Of a stretch of DNA of 64,000 bases, positions 12,891-21,580 are shown one piece after another. A program made the translations under genes and the position numbers. The notes beneath the pieces are model-generated. The model made no database searches. It saw nothing but the letters and a program-made list of their open reading frames with translations, and had not been told where the DNA came from. The DNA comes from Symbiodinium natans (Eukaryota > Sar > Dinophyceae > Suessiales > Symbiodiniaceae): assembly GCA_905221605.1 (NCBI GenBank), contig CAJNDS010002525.1, positions 269,001 to 333,000 of the forward strand, given 5' to 3'. The number at the start of each line of letters is the position of its first letter. Position 1 is the first letter of the stretch.

Positions 12891-13739
12891 TCTCGGGTAC
12901 GTTTGGTCCCCAAGGGACCTTGTCTGATCTTGGCCGCACTGGTACAGGTTCTGGAACCTTAAAGGATCGAGGCAGGGGGCTTTGGCATGATGCAAGGATC
13001 TAGGCTTAGGGTGTAGGGTGTAGGGTGTAGGGTTTAGGGTTCAGGGTTTAGGGTTTAGGGTTTGGGGTTTAGGGTTTTTCGGTTTAGGGCTTAGGGTTTA
13101 GGGTTTGGGGAAACCGACTTCGCCCATGTCATTGATTTTTGCTGAGCAAGGTTTATAATGGCCATCCCTTGTTCAGCAGAACCCTGCTGAACGCCTGGCT
13201 CCATGCCAGGCCTATTGCCACCTTGCCATCCCAGGAACATGTAGAAGGGACACTCGTAGTGATTTCGCGCAGCATTCTCAGCGAAATAGCCCAAGGAAGC
13301 AATCCTTGGTTAGGGCTTTTGGGGTGTTCGAGCGCTGCATCTCGACATGTGCTTCAAGGGAACTGGCCTAGAAAAAACGAAAGCCAGGTGGAGCTGGCAC
13401 CAGAGACGACCTACCAAGGCCAGTCAGCAACCAAGCTTCTCAAGCTTACAAGCCCTTCGCCCTCAACATCTCTGAATGCAAAAAAACTGAAACTTAAAGC
13501 CTACTGTACTTTATCCCCCCCTAAATAACCCCCCCCCCCCCCTCCCCCCCAAAAAAAAAGAGGAAAACCCACACCGTGATTCCCTGCAGTCCCCGCGGCG
13601 CGAAGGTGACCATCGATGAGCACACGGCGGGAAGGTGCGGGTCGTCGTCGCAAGCCTCGACAGCCTCTGCAGCGAACCTTGAAGCTGGGTTGGGAGGTTC
13701 ACGGGCTTAGGGTTTAGGGCTTAGGGTTTAGGGTTTACG

Positions 13740-13832
13740 GTTTAGGGTTTAGGGTTTAGGGTTTGGGGTTTGGGGTTTGGGGTTTGGGGTTTGGGGTTTG
13801 GGGTTTGGGGTTTGGGGTTTGGGGTTTGGGGG
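13740..13832. repeat. TTTAGGG to TTTGGGG switching array
   Basis: A run of TTTAGGG units switches abruptly to about ten homogeneous TTTGGGG units. The homogeneity of the variant block indicates local amplification after a single A-to-G change. Confidence 0.8.
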
Positions 13833-14377
13833 TTCAGGGGCTTAGGGTTTAGTAGTCTCAGATTCTATAGGGTTTTTGGGCCCTAAACTCTGATCCCTAA
13901 ACCCTAAAACCTTTGCACGCATGAAAGGGGCTCCGAGTCTCCAGGGTTCAGGATCTATATATAGGGTTTGGGGCTTAGGGTTTAAGATGGCTATGTATTC
14001 CAAGATGCGTCAAAGCCGAGCCGATCAACTTGGTGATGGAGCCTCCGGGAATGCAAAGAATCCGAGTTTAGGCTTTAGGGTTTCAGGGGTCAGGGTTTAG
14101 GGTTTGGGGTTTAGGGTTTAGGGTTGAAGCCTTATAAGCCCTAAACCCTAAGCCGGCCAGGGCGTTGTGGACCCTGAACCCAGGAACCATCACACTGAAC
14201 CTTCTGAACCCTCGCAGCACCAAACCCCCTGAAGTTTAGGGGTTTAGGGGTTTAGGGTTTAGGGCTAGGGTTTAGGGCTTAGGGTTTAGGGTTTAGGGCT
14301 AGGGTTTAGGGTTTAGGGTTTAGGGTTTAGGGTTTAGGGTTAGGTCTAGACTCTGCAAATCCGCAATCTCATGGAAA

Positions 14378-14518
14378 CCGGTTGGAATGTTCCCGCCCAT
14401 TTACTAACAGTCCTTAGTAGGGATTCGAATAGGGGGGGGGGGGGGGGGGGGGGGCGTACTATAATCCCTATTAAGGACTGTTAGTATAGGGGGGAACGTC
14501 CCAACCGGGAAGTCCGAA
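14378..14518. repeat. MITE-like inverted-repeat element, family C, with 23-nt G tract at its centre
   Basis: CCGGTTGGAATGTTCCCGCC, TACTAACAGTCCTTAGTAGGG and ATTCGAATAG pair with CTATAATCCCTATTAAGGAC, TGTTAGTATA and GGGGGAACGTCCCAACCGG. The middle is an uninterrupted run of 23 G. Related copies: 51137-51234, and single arms near 2225 and 56630-56677. Confidence 0.75.
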
Positions 14519-15020
14519 ACCCTTTCAACAGATCCAGGATACTTCCGGGAACGGCGCAGGAACAAACAAAAACAAAGCGAAGCGCCTGCAAGGTATGATA
14601 ATGATAAGATAGAAGTTCCAGGAGCCCGACCGACACCCTTCTGTAACTTAAGCCTTGAACGAACCATGCAAACCACAAAGCCCGAAAGCCTAAACTTCAC
14701 CTTGAAAGCCGAATGAGGGCTGAATCTGCAGAAGTATGTTTGAGCCCTGACATACACCACACATCCTGCGATCCTACCTTGGCGGTTGGGTTCGAGCCTG
14801 GGGCTTTGGGCTTGTAGGGTTTAGGGTTTCGGGTTTAGGGATTAGAGTTTCGAGTTTCGGGTTTATGGTTTCGGGAACAACTGAGACCGTGAACCCTGGG
14901 ACGGTAAACCTGGAGCAGCCCTCTAGGCCTCGGTCGTTGTGCGAATAGATACCGGTCGCAGGCTAGTTGGGGGCTTCACGGGTATACTGAAATAGGCGTC
15001 TTTTGGGATGGGGGTGGGGG
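14519..15020. other. Left host flank of the integrated element
   Basis: Host-type sequence with TTTAGGG and TTTCGGG repeats, ending in a G-rich stretch that abuts the terminal inverted repeat at 15021. No gene seen. Confidence 0.7.
15015..15020. repeat. Candidate target-site duplication, left copy (TGGGGG)
   Basis: TGGGGG immediately precedes the left terminal inverted repeat and recurs at 46552-46557 directly after the right one. Polinton-type integrases typically generate 6-bp duplications. The low complexity of the G tract means chance agreement is possible. Confidence 0.55.
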
Positions 15021-15513
15021 AAAAATATGTAAAAGGGGGTTTCACAGGCTAAGGCTTCAGGGTTATATCGCTACCCACTTGCCCCCCAGCTCTGCTTTTT
15101 CTTGACCCTGCCCCCTTATTTAGTTCTATGTTCTTTCGCTACCTGTTGCATTTCCTAAGCCCAGTTTCCCCGTATTTCCCGCCGAATTTTTAGCCCCAAC
15201 TTTTTACCATCCCCTCATTCGTTTTCTCTCGTTTCCCGCCTTATCCATTATCCATAGGGGATTCTAAGGACAAGCTACCTCATTCATTCCGCAAAACCTA
15301 CAAATAACAACACCCCTAAAATTTAATCTATCCACCTTATGCGTTCCTATATTCTTAAAGTCCTTCCCATATGCTTGTTTGAATGTTTGTTGTTGTTATG
15401 ATTTATAGCAACAATAAACCTAATTTCTTCCCCATATCTCCCCCTTCTTCGTTTCAGTCTTTTCCCAACTTCTCAAGCTTCTGGGGCTTCCCGTGTTATA
15501 GTTAGTCCTTTTG
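15021..15513 (+). repeat. Left terminal inverted repeat, 493 bp
   Basis: Starts AAAAATATGTAAAAGG and ends GTTAGTCCTTTTG. Its reverse complement is at 46059-46551 with the same length; I find only two adjacent mismatches (ATATGCTTG here against ATATCATTG in the partner). Non-coding. Near-identity of the arms implies recent integration or homogenisation. Confidence 0.95.
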
Positions 15514-15554
15514 TTGTAAGTTTTATGAAATACAGCAACCCATAGATTTTTTAA

Positions 15555-16364
15555 TTAAGAGCCTCCTGATTGAACACTTGAACGCCTTGAACTCGTTCTG
15601 CTTCTTATATACTCAATGGTTTCTTGACTTCTACGAGAACTAACAACGCTTTGAGGCGGCGATGGTTCATCAACATATTCAATAGTCCTATCACTCCGCA
15701 CAGAACTTTGAACTGTTTCAGGTGGAGATGAATGAATGTATTCGCTTAATGCTTCTTCTTCAACGGGCAATAATGCACTTCTGTTCGAACTTCTACGAGA
15801 ACTTGATGATTCCGATGAAGGCTCATAAGATTTTTTAACATTCATAGGCAAACTGTTATCACTCTCTTCGCTCTTTTGTTGTTCAAAAGGTGTTTCACGA
15901 TCTAAATCATCTTCCTCAATTTGTTGCCTTCTGTTTCGCATTTCTTCTCTTTCTTCTTTGAACTCATCATCTCCAAACATGACATCATAAACTCTTCGCA
16001 TTACTGACTTTTTCTGTGGTTGTTCGCGTTCTCTTTCCCCGTCGCGTTCCTTTTCACTTATCTTTACGCTCTCTTCGCTTTCAATCTCGGGTTCTTCTTT
16101 AACTTCTTCTTCTGGTGTTCTCATACTTTCGCTTTCTGTTATGCTTGGCGTTTCATTGAATACATCTGTTTGCGTTCCCTTCTCTGGGTTCTCATTTAAT
16201 AATATTGTCTTCCTATCATATTTCCCTAAATCAAAATCATCAAAATCGACCTCATCTAATAATATCCCTTGTTGTGTTCTTCTTTGTCGTTCTGGTAATA
16301 TTCTTAATCTGCTTGTTCTCGCTTCTCGTTCAATTTGTTCAAAAGTCGGGCGTAACCGTAACAT
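15555..16364 (-). CDS. Putative virion-associated protein with LRPT N-terminal motif
   Basis: 269 residues, start ATG at 16364. I do not recognise a family. The N-terminus reads MLRLRPTFEQIERE; the rest is highly charged and Ser/Glu/Arg-rich, and looks disordered, with SSSRRSSNRS and SRRSSVQS-type clusters near the C-terminus. The adjacent 259-residue protein carries a similar LRPTYDEL near its own start. It is the outermost gene beside the left terminal repeat and the last of a five-gene minus-strand run ending upstream in the minor capsid gene, so a structural or core-associated role is inferred. An ATCTA promoter-like core lies 16 nt before the ATG. Confidence 0.75.
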   Translation of the reverse strand: MLRLRPTFEQIEREARTSRLRILPERQRRTQQGILLDEVDFDDFDLGKYDRKTILLNENPEKGTQTDVFNETPSITESESMRTPEEEVKEEPEIESEESVKISEKERDGEREREQPQKKSVMRRVYDVMFGDDEFKEEREEMRNRRQQIEEDDLDRETPFEQQKSEESDNSLPMNVKKSYEPSSESSSSRRSSNRSALLPVEEEALSEYIHSSPPETVQSSVRSDRTIEYVDEPSPPQSVVSSRRSQETIEYIRSRTSSRRSSVQSGGS

Positions 16365-16455
16365 ATAATATAAAATAAGATAGATTTTGTTAATTTATTT
16401 TAGATAAATTAAGAAATTCTTCAATTTGAAAAATTGAGCAATTTGTTTTATATGC

Positions 16456-17235
16456 TCAAACTGGTAAAAAAGATTTTGCTATTGCTGTTGCTCCTGCTTT
16501 TGCTAATGTTTCTACTCCTGCTTTTGCTCCACTCACTAATATGTCTTTTGCTGTGCTTGATGAACTTGTTGAAGGTTGTATTTCTGTTGTTGGGGTTTGT
16601 TTGCCTCTAATTCTTTTTGATACTTTGCTTAGTCTAACTCCTCTCGCATCTCTTGAAGGTGGCACACTTTCTAACGGTGGCATTTCATCGTCATCATCTT
16701 CTTCTAATTCATCTTCTAAAATTACGCCGTCCGGTATTTCTTGGTCGCCCACTTCTCTTAATTCACTACTTGCTTCATTGGCTGTTGATGATGACGTATT
16801 CCTAATAAATTGGTTGTGTCGTTCTAATTCGGCTCGTATTGCGTCAATCTGTTCTATGGCTAAACTTGGCACTTCACTTTCCGAAGGCGTTGAACCTAAA
16901 TCTAAAAATGGTGTTGTTGCACCACTTGGCATTGATGAACTTACTGATGTCTGGGCGTTTAGCATTCCTACCGATGTCCCTCTTGCTATTGCCGTTTGTC
17001 TCAGTTGTGTTTGTCTCATTTCTTCTTTTAATTTGTCTTCTTCTTGTTTCTTCAACCCCAAAAAATCAACATTATCTAATTGACTACCGAACTGATTATT
17101 TCTAAATAATGTTGCTCTTCTGTCAATTATTTTCTCTATTGGTGGTCTGTTAGGGTCGCCTTGGCTTTCAATCATACCGACTAACTCATCATACGTCGGA
17201 CGTAATTTTAATTCAGATTTTAACGTTTTAATCAT
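16456..17235 (-). CDS. Putative virion-associated protein, LRPT motif and glycine/alanine C-terminus
   Basis: 259 residues, ATG at 17235. Near the N-terminus is KLRPTYDELVGMIESQ, similar to the start of the neighbouring 269-residue protein. The middle is acidic (EDELEEDDDDEMPPLE), then basic (SKRIRGKQT), and the tail is small and hydrophobic (SGAKAGVETLAKAGATAIAK, then SFLPV), which could be amphipathic or membrane-active. I do not recognise a family. Position in the virion block and ATCTAA 13 nt before the ATG suggest a late, structural role. A membrane-lytic or capsid-binding tail is one speculative reading of the C-terminus. Confidence 0.75.
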   Translation of the reverse strand: MIKTLKSELKLRPTYDELVGMIESQGDPNRPPIEKIIDRRATLFRNNQFGSQLDNVDFLGLKKQEEDKLKEEMRQTQLRQTAIARGTSVGMLNAQTSVSSSMPSGATTPFLDLGSTPSESEVPSLAIEQIDAIRAELERHNQFIRNTSSSTANEASSELREVGDQEIPDGVILEDELEEDDDDEMPPLESVPPSRDARGVRLSKVSKRIRGKQTPTTEIQPSTSSSSTAKDILVSGAKAGVETLAKAGATAIAKSFLPV

Positions 17236-17254
17236 TAATATTATTATTTTAGAT

Positions 17255-17575
17255 TTAAATTATTTCTTTCATTATAGTTTTTAATTCATCTTGGCGTTTC
17301 ATCAGTTCCTCTTTCGTTCTTACTGGCATTGATGGTCTCTCTAATTGTCTATTGATATCATCTAACTGGCCTTGATATAGCGATTGCTTCTGATGTTTTA
17401 TCCAATCGTTCCTTAACGCTACGTTCTTAGCTCTGTTTTCCGCTTCTTCTATTCTTAACTTCATGTCTTCGAGTTCTTTCTTCCGACTTGCTACTCCGAT
17501 TGATTCTTCTAAATCATAGTATTGTTCTACCATAGGCATACGTCTCATCTCTGGTTTGCTCTTAAAAATGCTCAT
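17255..17575 (-). CDS. Small coiled-coil protein of the virion block
   Basis: 106 residues, ATG at 17575. Almost entirely predicted-helical, charged sequence (KELEDMKLRIEEAENRAKN, then QLDDINRQLERP), so a coiled coil is likely. The N-terminus MSIFKSKPEMRRMPMVEQYY is loosely like the LRPTYDEL starts of the two downstream proteins. Function not recognised. Co-oriented with the minor capsid gene; TATCTA lies 14 nt before its start, and its stop overlaps the promoter-like motif of the next gene. Confidence 0.7.
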   Translation of the reverse strand: MSIFKSKPEMRRMPMVEQYYDLEESIGVASRKKELEDMKLRIEEAENRAKNVALRNDWIKHQKQSLYQGQLDDINRQLERPSMPVRTKEELMKRQDELKTIMKEII

Positions 17576-17613
17576 ATTATATTCAATAGTAGATAATAAT
17601 TATTAAATATAAT

Positions 17614-18228
17614 TTAAAACATGCTTGTTTTAAACCTTGCTATTTTCTCGGCTTTCTCTTGTTGCTTCAATTTCTTCATTTCGTTGTATGACTGTTGTAA
17701 TAGCTCGCTTGCTGTTAATTGTCGCTCTGGCTGTTTCATTACGACGGGTTGTTTTGGTATTGCTTTAGTTTTGACGCTCGGCTGAGCCTCGCGTGCATTC
17801 GCGACTTCAATTTCTTCGCTATGTTGCATTATTTCGTTTTCTTTGTTTTGATATTTGCTTTTCATTTCTTCCTCTATTTCTTTTCTCATCTGTTCCTTCA
17901 GTTTAGACCCATACGAGTTTTTCTGTTTATTAACGGGCAATGTTTCCGAAGGCTGACCTTTACAATTTCTCGGATGTGAATGTTTTAAGCTCTTGGGTAA
18001 CATCTTTTTATCACAGTCGGGACAATTTACCATCTCTACGACCTTTACTGTTCTCGGTAGTTTTTTCGCCGTTGCTTTTGGTTTCGGTTTCTCTTCCGCT
18101 TCTTCTTGCTTTGCTTCCTCTTGTTTAATTTCTTGTGGTTCGGTCGCTTCTTCAATAATATTTTCAACCACCTTTTCATTTGCTTCTTCATTTTGACTTT
18201 CTTGAACTTCATTATTAATCGTTTCCAT
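17614..18228 (-). CDS. C2HC zinc-finger protein with charged linkers
   Basis: 204 residues, ATG at 18228. A Glu-rich N-terminal third is followed by a basic KPKPKATAKKLPRTVK segment and one finger, CPDCDKKMLPKSLKHSHPRNC, whose Cys-x2-Cys-x12-His-x4-Cys spacing suggests zinc binding. The remainder is charged and helical. Similar single-finger proteins occur in Polinton-like viruses and large DNA viruses, but no specific role is assigned. It sits directly downstream of the minor capsid gene and has TTTCTA 10 nt before the ATG. Confidence 0.75.
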   Translation of the reverse strand: METINNEVQESQNEEANEKVVENIIEEATEPQEIKQEEAKQEEAEEKPKPKATAKKLPRTVKVVEMVNCPDCDKKMLPKSLKHSHPRNCKGQPSETLPVNKQKNSYGSKLKEQMRKEIEEEMKSKYQNKENEIMQHSEEIEVANAREAQPSVKTKAIPKQPVVMKQPERQLTASELLQQSYNEMKKLKQQEKAEKIARFKTSMF

Positions 18229-18258
18229 ATATTCTATATAGAAATTTTATATGTTATT

Positions 18259-19095
18259 TTAACCTTTAAAAAATGTTATCGTGAATGAAACATCCACCTC
18301 GTTTAAATTAATATTTTGGTTAAGATGGTCAGTAAGACGAAAATTTAATCTTCTTAATAATTTGTTAGAGACGTCAATATAATCAACAACGCTCAACTCG
18401 GAATCATTAATGACCCCTAAGTAAGGAACATTAACGGGAATCTTTTTAATAATACTTGAGTTACCCGCTACTGTTAATTGGTTATAGTTGCTAATTTCAT
18501 TACAATGCAAATAAACATTTTTAACAGGTGTTAAATCAATAAAATTAGTTGTATAAGGTGCTACATTAGTATAAGCGTCGGTTGCTGGGGTTGTGTTGCC
18601 AATCACGCGGTTTAAAGAATATAAGTTATTAACATCAACAGGGTCACTAAACAAATTTGCCACTGGCGCAACTTCCCCATCAGTGAGAAGAACAAAAATA
18701 ACTGTTGCATAATTAGAACTGATTGTAAATTTGTTAGTTGATGTGTTGTAACTTAAAGAATATGTGTTAGGTCTGTCGTTTGTATCCACTAATAGATTAA
18801 TCGCTATTTGTATGGTTTGTGCTAAATCTACCGCTGTATAGTTACCTTCGGGAATTGTTACTTTACGGTAAGTAATACCCGCTATAACACCAGGGGGTAT
18901 AACTTGATGTCTCCAATAAATATTGTTATTTGTGCTGTTTATTGAATACCAAGAATGAGGAATGCTTACCTCATGTATTTGACATAACATATTATCTTCT
19001 AATTGGACAGTTTCAGGTAAGTCAATAACAAATTCGGACGAAGTGCCACTTACTTTATAACTACTATCGATATATACCTTCTTGAACTTAAGCAT
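18259..19095 (-). CDS. Minor capsid (penton-like) protein
   Basis: 278 residues, ATG at 19095. The N-terminus has VYIDSSYKVSGTSSEFVIDL followed by a Pro-Glu-Thr and SIPHSWYSIN, the start typical of Polinton and PLV minor capsid proteins, which fold as a single jelly roll and form the vertices. The rest alternates short hydrophobic strands with polar turns, as expected for a beta protein. It is divergently arranged with the lipase-like gene (44 bp apart), and TTTCTAA lies 11 nt before the ATG. Family call rests on the N-terminal pattern and context, so it is firm for minor capsid but not experimentally tested. Confidence 0.82.
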   Translation of the reverse strand: MLKFKKVYIDSSYKVSGTSSEFVIDLPETVQLEDNMLCQIHEVSIPHSWYSINSTNNNIYWRHQVIPPGVIAGITYRKVTIPEGNYTAVDLAQTIQIAINLLVDTNDRPNTYSLSYNTSTNKFTISSNYATVIFVLLTDGEVAPVANLFSDPVDVNNLYSLNRVIGNTTPATDAYTNVAPYTTNFIDLTPVKNVYLHCNEISNYNQLTVAGNSSIIKKIPVNVPYLGVINDSELSVVDYIDVSNKLLRRLNFRLTDHLNQNINLNEVDVSFTITFFKG

Positions 19096-19139
19096 TATTA
19101 ATTAAATTAGAAATAAATTATAAGTTATTTTATAAAGGA

Positions 19140-19781
19140 ATGTTTAAACATAAAAGAAGAAATGAAGGTGTTTTATACGAATCGCCCAATACAAGAAATA
19201 AGATTAATGATGAAGTTAGGGACGAATTAGCAGGAACCGAAACGTTCTTAACCGATACGCAAGGTTTAAGACTTGCTTATGAAAACCCAGAAGGGATTTA
19301 TCAAAATGGTTCTATTTTATACATAGCCGGAACTAAAAGCGGGAGAGATATTTATGATGATTTAAAATTACCGTTGTATCAAACACAACAAACAAAAAGA
19401 TATAAGGACGTTGATAAATTCATTAAAGACGGAACTATACAAGTTGATGGTAAAAAACTCACAGGTATTACTGACATTATCAGTCATAGTTTAGGTTCGG
19501 CGGTGGGACAACAAATAAATAATGATTATGGCAATATTTTTAGAAGTAGAAGTTATGGTTCGCCTTTTGTTTCAAGTCAGAGACCAGAAGATACGGGGAC
19601 AAACCTAAGAATAAGAAAAGCGGGCGACGTTGTTAGTATGTTCGATAAAGGCAGTTTAACATTAAACAGAGGAACGTTAGACCCTTTACAAAATCATTCA
19701 TATCAAGATATAGGTAACGTTAGTAATAAACCAGGAAACTTACCAATAACGCAAGAAGAATTTATGGAACAGTTTGATTAA
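19140..19781 (+). CDS. Lipase-like alpha/beta hydrolase (class 3 type)
   Basis: 213 residues, ATG at 19140. It contains IISHSLGSAVG (nucleophile Ser117), where the usual GxSxG first Gly is Ser; SYGSPF follows; then AGDVVSMF (Asp163) and QNHSYQDI (His186). Order and spacing fit the Ser-Asp-His triad of class 3 lipases or phospholipases. No signal peptide is visible. In virions such enzymes may breach host membranes during entry or exit; that role is inferred from its location among capsid genes. The protein is short for the family, close to a bare catalytic core. Confidence 0.75.
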   Translation: MFKHKRRNEGVLYESPNTRNKINDEVRDELAGTETFLTDTQGLRLAYENPEGIYQNGSILYIAGTKSGRDIYDDLKLPLYQTQQTKRYKDVDKFIKDGTIQVDGKKLTGITDIISHSLGSAVGQQINNDYGNIFRSRSYGSPFVSSQRPEDTGTNLRIRKAGDVVSMFDKGSLTLNRGTLDPLQNHSYQDIGNVSNKPGNLPITQEEFMEQFD

Positions 19782-19805
19782 AATCTTTTCTAAATAATAT
19801 TAATA

Positions 19806-20000
19806 ATGTTTGCTTATAAAACAACATCATACGAGAAGGTAGAGAAGCCAAAGTCCGAGAAAAAGTTTAAACAAAACAGTTACGAGGAAATACGAAAAAT
19901 CGTAGAAGACGGCGGAGAGATGAAGCTGAAGGAGACAATTAAAACAAGGAAAGACAATAATAAAACTGAAAATAAAATTAAGTTTAATTTATTTGATTAA
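19806..20000 (+). CDS. Small basic protein of the virion block
   Basis: 64 residues, ATG at 19806, very rich in Lys and Glu (KSEKKFKQNSYEEIRKIVED). No recognised domain. It lies 24 bp after the lipase-like gene and 44 bp before the major capsid gene, and has TTTCTAA 12 nt before the start, which supports it being real. A small core or scaffold role is possible but unproven. Confidence 0.65.
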   Translation: MFAYKTTSYEKVEKPKSEKKFKQNSYEEIRKIVEDGGEMKLKETIKTRKDNNKTENKIKFNLFD

Positions 20001-20021
20001 ATTTATTATAAAAATATTAAT

Positions 20022-20028
20022 TATCTAA
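20022..20028 (+). promoter_or_regulatory. Late-type promoter motif of the major capsid gene
   Basis: TATCTAA ends 16 nt before the major capsid ATG in AT-rich DNA. The same (A/T)TCTA core is found 9-16 nt before nine other virion-side genes: 16381-16385, 17249-17254, 17590-17595, 18239-18244 and 19107-19113 on the minus strand, 19787-19793 and 22433-22439 and 25813-25818 on the plus strand, and 25641-25646 on the minus strand. A promoter or transcription start signal is inferred. Confidence 0.55.
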
Positions 20029-20044
20029 TCATAAATATATAAGT

Positions 20045-21487
20045 ATGGAAACGTTCGCACCCGAAGATATCCTTATTGATAATTTAAGCTTTAAATTAAA
20101 CAAAGGTAGTTCATACATTCAAGACCGTCGTTCTGTGTCATTCTGGCCGACTGGTTCAAATATCTATAAAAGCAATAGCGGTAATCGTGTATTAAAATTT
20201 TCATTAAACGGCGAAGACAACACATGGTTAGACCCTCAATCAGTTCGCATTTTCTTTACATTACAAAACTTAGACCTTGGCGATTATGATAATAAACTTC
20301 GTCCATTATCACCCGCTTATTCTTTCTTCAGACGAATGCGAATTATTGCTGGTAATCAAGTTGTTGAAGACTTTGATAATTATAACCGAGTTCATCATAT
20401 GTTCTCTAAAATGATGTCTGCAGGAGCACGAAAAGACGAAGCAAACGAAAGTTTCGGATATAGATATGATGACGAAGTAAGAACATTATATGCCGACGGA
20501 GTAACACCCGAATTAAAATATGAAGTTAACGGTTATAATTGCCAAGGATTTAAAAACAAAATGACAGTTTGTTTCAAACCATTATGTGGCCTCTTTTCAC
20601 AATTTAAATATTTACCATTAAAATATATGGGAAACTTAACAATCGAATTAGAACTCGTAACGAATGCAACTGATTGTATTATTGATTATAATGATGATAC
20701 CGCGAACACTGCCGTAGGCAATCGTTTCGTAAATAATGTTAATCCCGCAGACGCGGGACAAGAAAACGCAAGATACAGAAATACAAGTATTCAATGGGAA
20801 ATTAATAACGCTCGTGTTGTTTGCGATGTCTGCACCTTAGATAATAACTTAAATAATGAATATGTTAAGCATCTTTTAGAAGGTAAAGGATTACCCATTA
20901 CTTATACCACTTATATTACTCAATCACAAGCATTAACAGGAAACGACAATTTTAGCGTTCAAGTTATTCGTTCAGTATCTAAATTAGTAGCATCGTTTGT
21001 TACATTTTACAAGAGCGGAGACCCAAGCACAGGTTTCGAATACTGCGATAAAGAGTTCTGTCGCTTCTATCATCCACAACAGGCATCGTTTCCCGCGAAC
21101 GAAGGAATATATGACCCCGATTTGGATTTAGAATTTCAGATTCAATTAGGTTCTAAATTGTATCCAGAATACCCTTGTGCTTCGATTACCGAGTGCTACT
21201 ATCATTTACGAAAGGCATTAAACTTACCAATGTTTCATCAACATTCATTATCAATTGATTTTAAACAATATCGCGATAGACAATTTGTCTTTGCTTTCTC
21301 CTTTGAAAAAGTGCCGGATAGTAGTTATACAGGAATTAATACACGTGCAGGGCAACAAATGTTATTAAAAGTTAAACCCGCCAATGCTTCAATAACTAAT
21401 ACGAATATGCCAGATAGTGTTTATTTAACCCTATTGAGTGAGCAAATTTTAGAAATTAAGGATTTAGGGCTCAAGGTATTCGATTAG
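20045..21487 (+). CDS. Major capsid protein (double jelly-roll type)
   Basis: 480 residues, ATG at 20045. Features of PLV major capsid proteins include an N-terminal segment with VSFWPTGSNIY, a strand with VRIFFTLQNLDL, the LSPAYSFFRRMRIIAGNQVV block, and an aromatic-rich C-terminal jelly roll with LSIDFKQYRDRQFVFAFSF. Length suits a compact double jelly roll forming pseudo-hexameric capsomers. It is followed by three 14-bp tandem repeats that include its own stop codon. The 3' part (residues 216-480) is repeated after the N gap at 29780-30577. Confidence 0.85.
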   Translation: METFAPEDILIDNLSFKLNKGSSYIQDRRSVSFWPTGSNIYKSNSGNRVLKFSLNGEDNTWLDPQSVRIFFTLQNLDLGDYDNKLRPLSPAYSFFRRMRIIAGNQVVEDFDNYNRVHHMFSKMMSAGARKDEANESFGYRYDDEVRTLYADGVTPELKYEVNGYNCQGFKNKMTVCFKPLCGLFSQFKYLPLKYMGNLTIELELVTNATDCIIDYNDDTANTAVGNRFVNNVNPADAGQENARYRNTSIQWEINNARVVCDVCTLDNNLNNEYVKHLLEGKGLPITYTTYITQSQALTGNDNFSVQVIRSVSKLVASFVTFYKSGDPSTGFEYCDKEFCRFYHPQQASFPANEGIYDPDLDLEFQIQLGSKLYPEYPCASITECYYHLRKALNLPMFHQHSLSIDFKQYRDRQFVFAFSFEKVPDSSYTGINTRAGQQMLLKVKPANASITNTNMPDSVYLTLLSEQILEIKDLGLKVFD

Positions 21488-21517
21488 GTGTATTCGATTA
21501 GGTGTATTCGATTAGGT
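21476..21517 (+). repeat. Three tandem 14-bp units overlapping the capsid stop codon
   Basis: GTATTCGATTAGGT three times in a row. The first unit encodes the last codons and the TAG stop (21485-21487) of the major capsid gene; the other two are 3' untranslated. The second assembled copy is at 30566-30607. Confidence 0.9.
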
Positions 21518-21580
21518 GTATTGAAAAACTATATAAAATGTTATAAAGAAATAATACTTTATAATATATTATAGGATAGT

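Larger units (their letters stand above)
7530..14377. other. Host repeat-rich region, no convincing gene
   Basis: Telomere-like blocks, homopolymer G/C tracts, and inverted-repeat elements fill most of this interval. Two related stretches at about 7590-7630 and 7892-7935 share TAATGCTACTCT and AGGAACCCC followed by CCCAAGCATAT. No open frame shows a recognisable domain; those at 13139-13528 and 9072-9392 have no coding character that I can see. Confidence 0.7.

Noticed and set aside
13139..13528. 129-codon frame as a host gene
   Set aside because: No domain or codon pattern, and its end runs into homopolymer C; likely fortuitous.
14404..14760. 118-codon minus-strand frame
   Set aside because: It runs across the poly-G centre and arms of a family C inverted-repeat element (poly-Pro translation).
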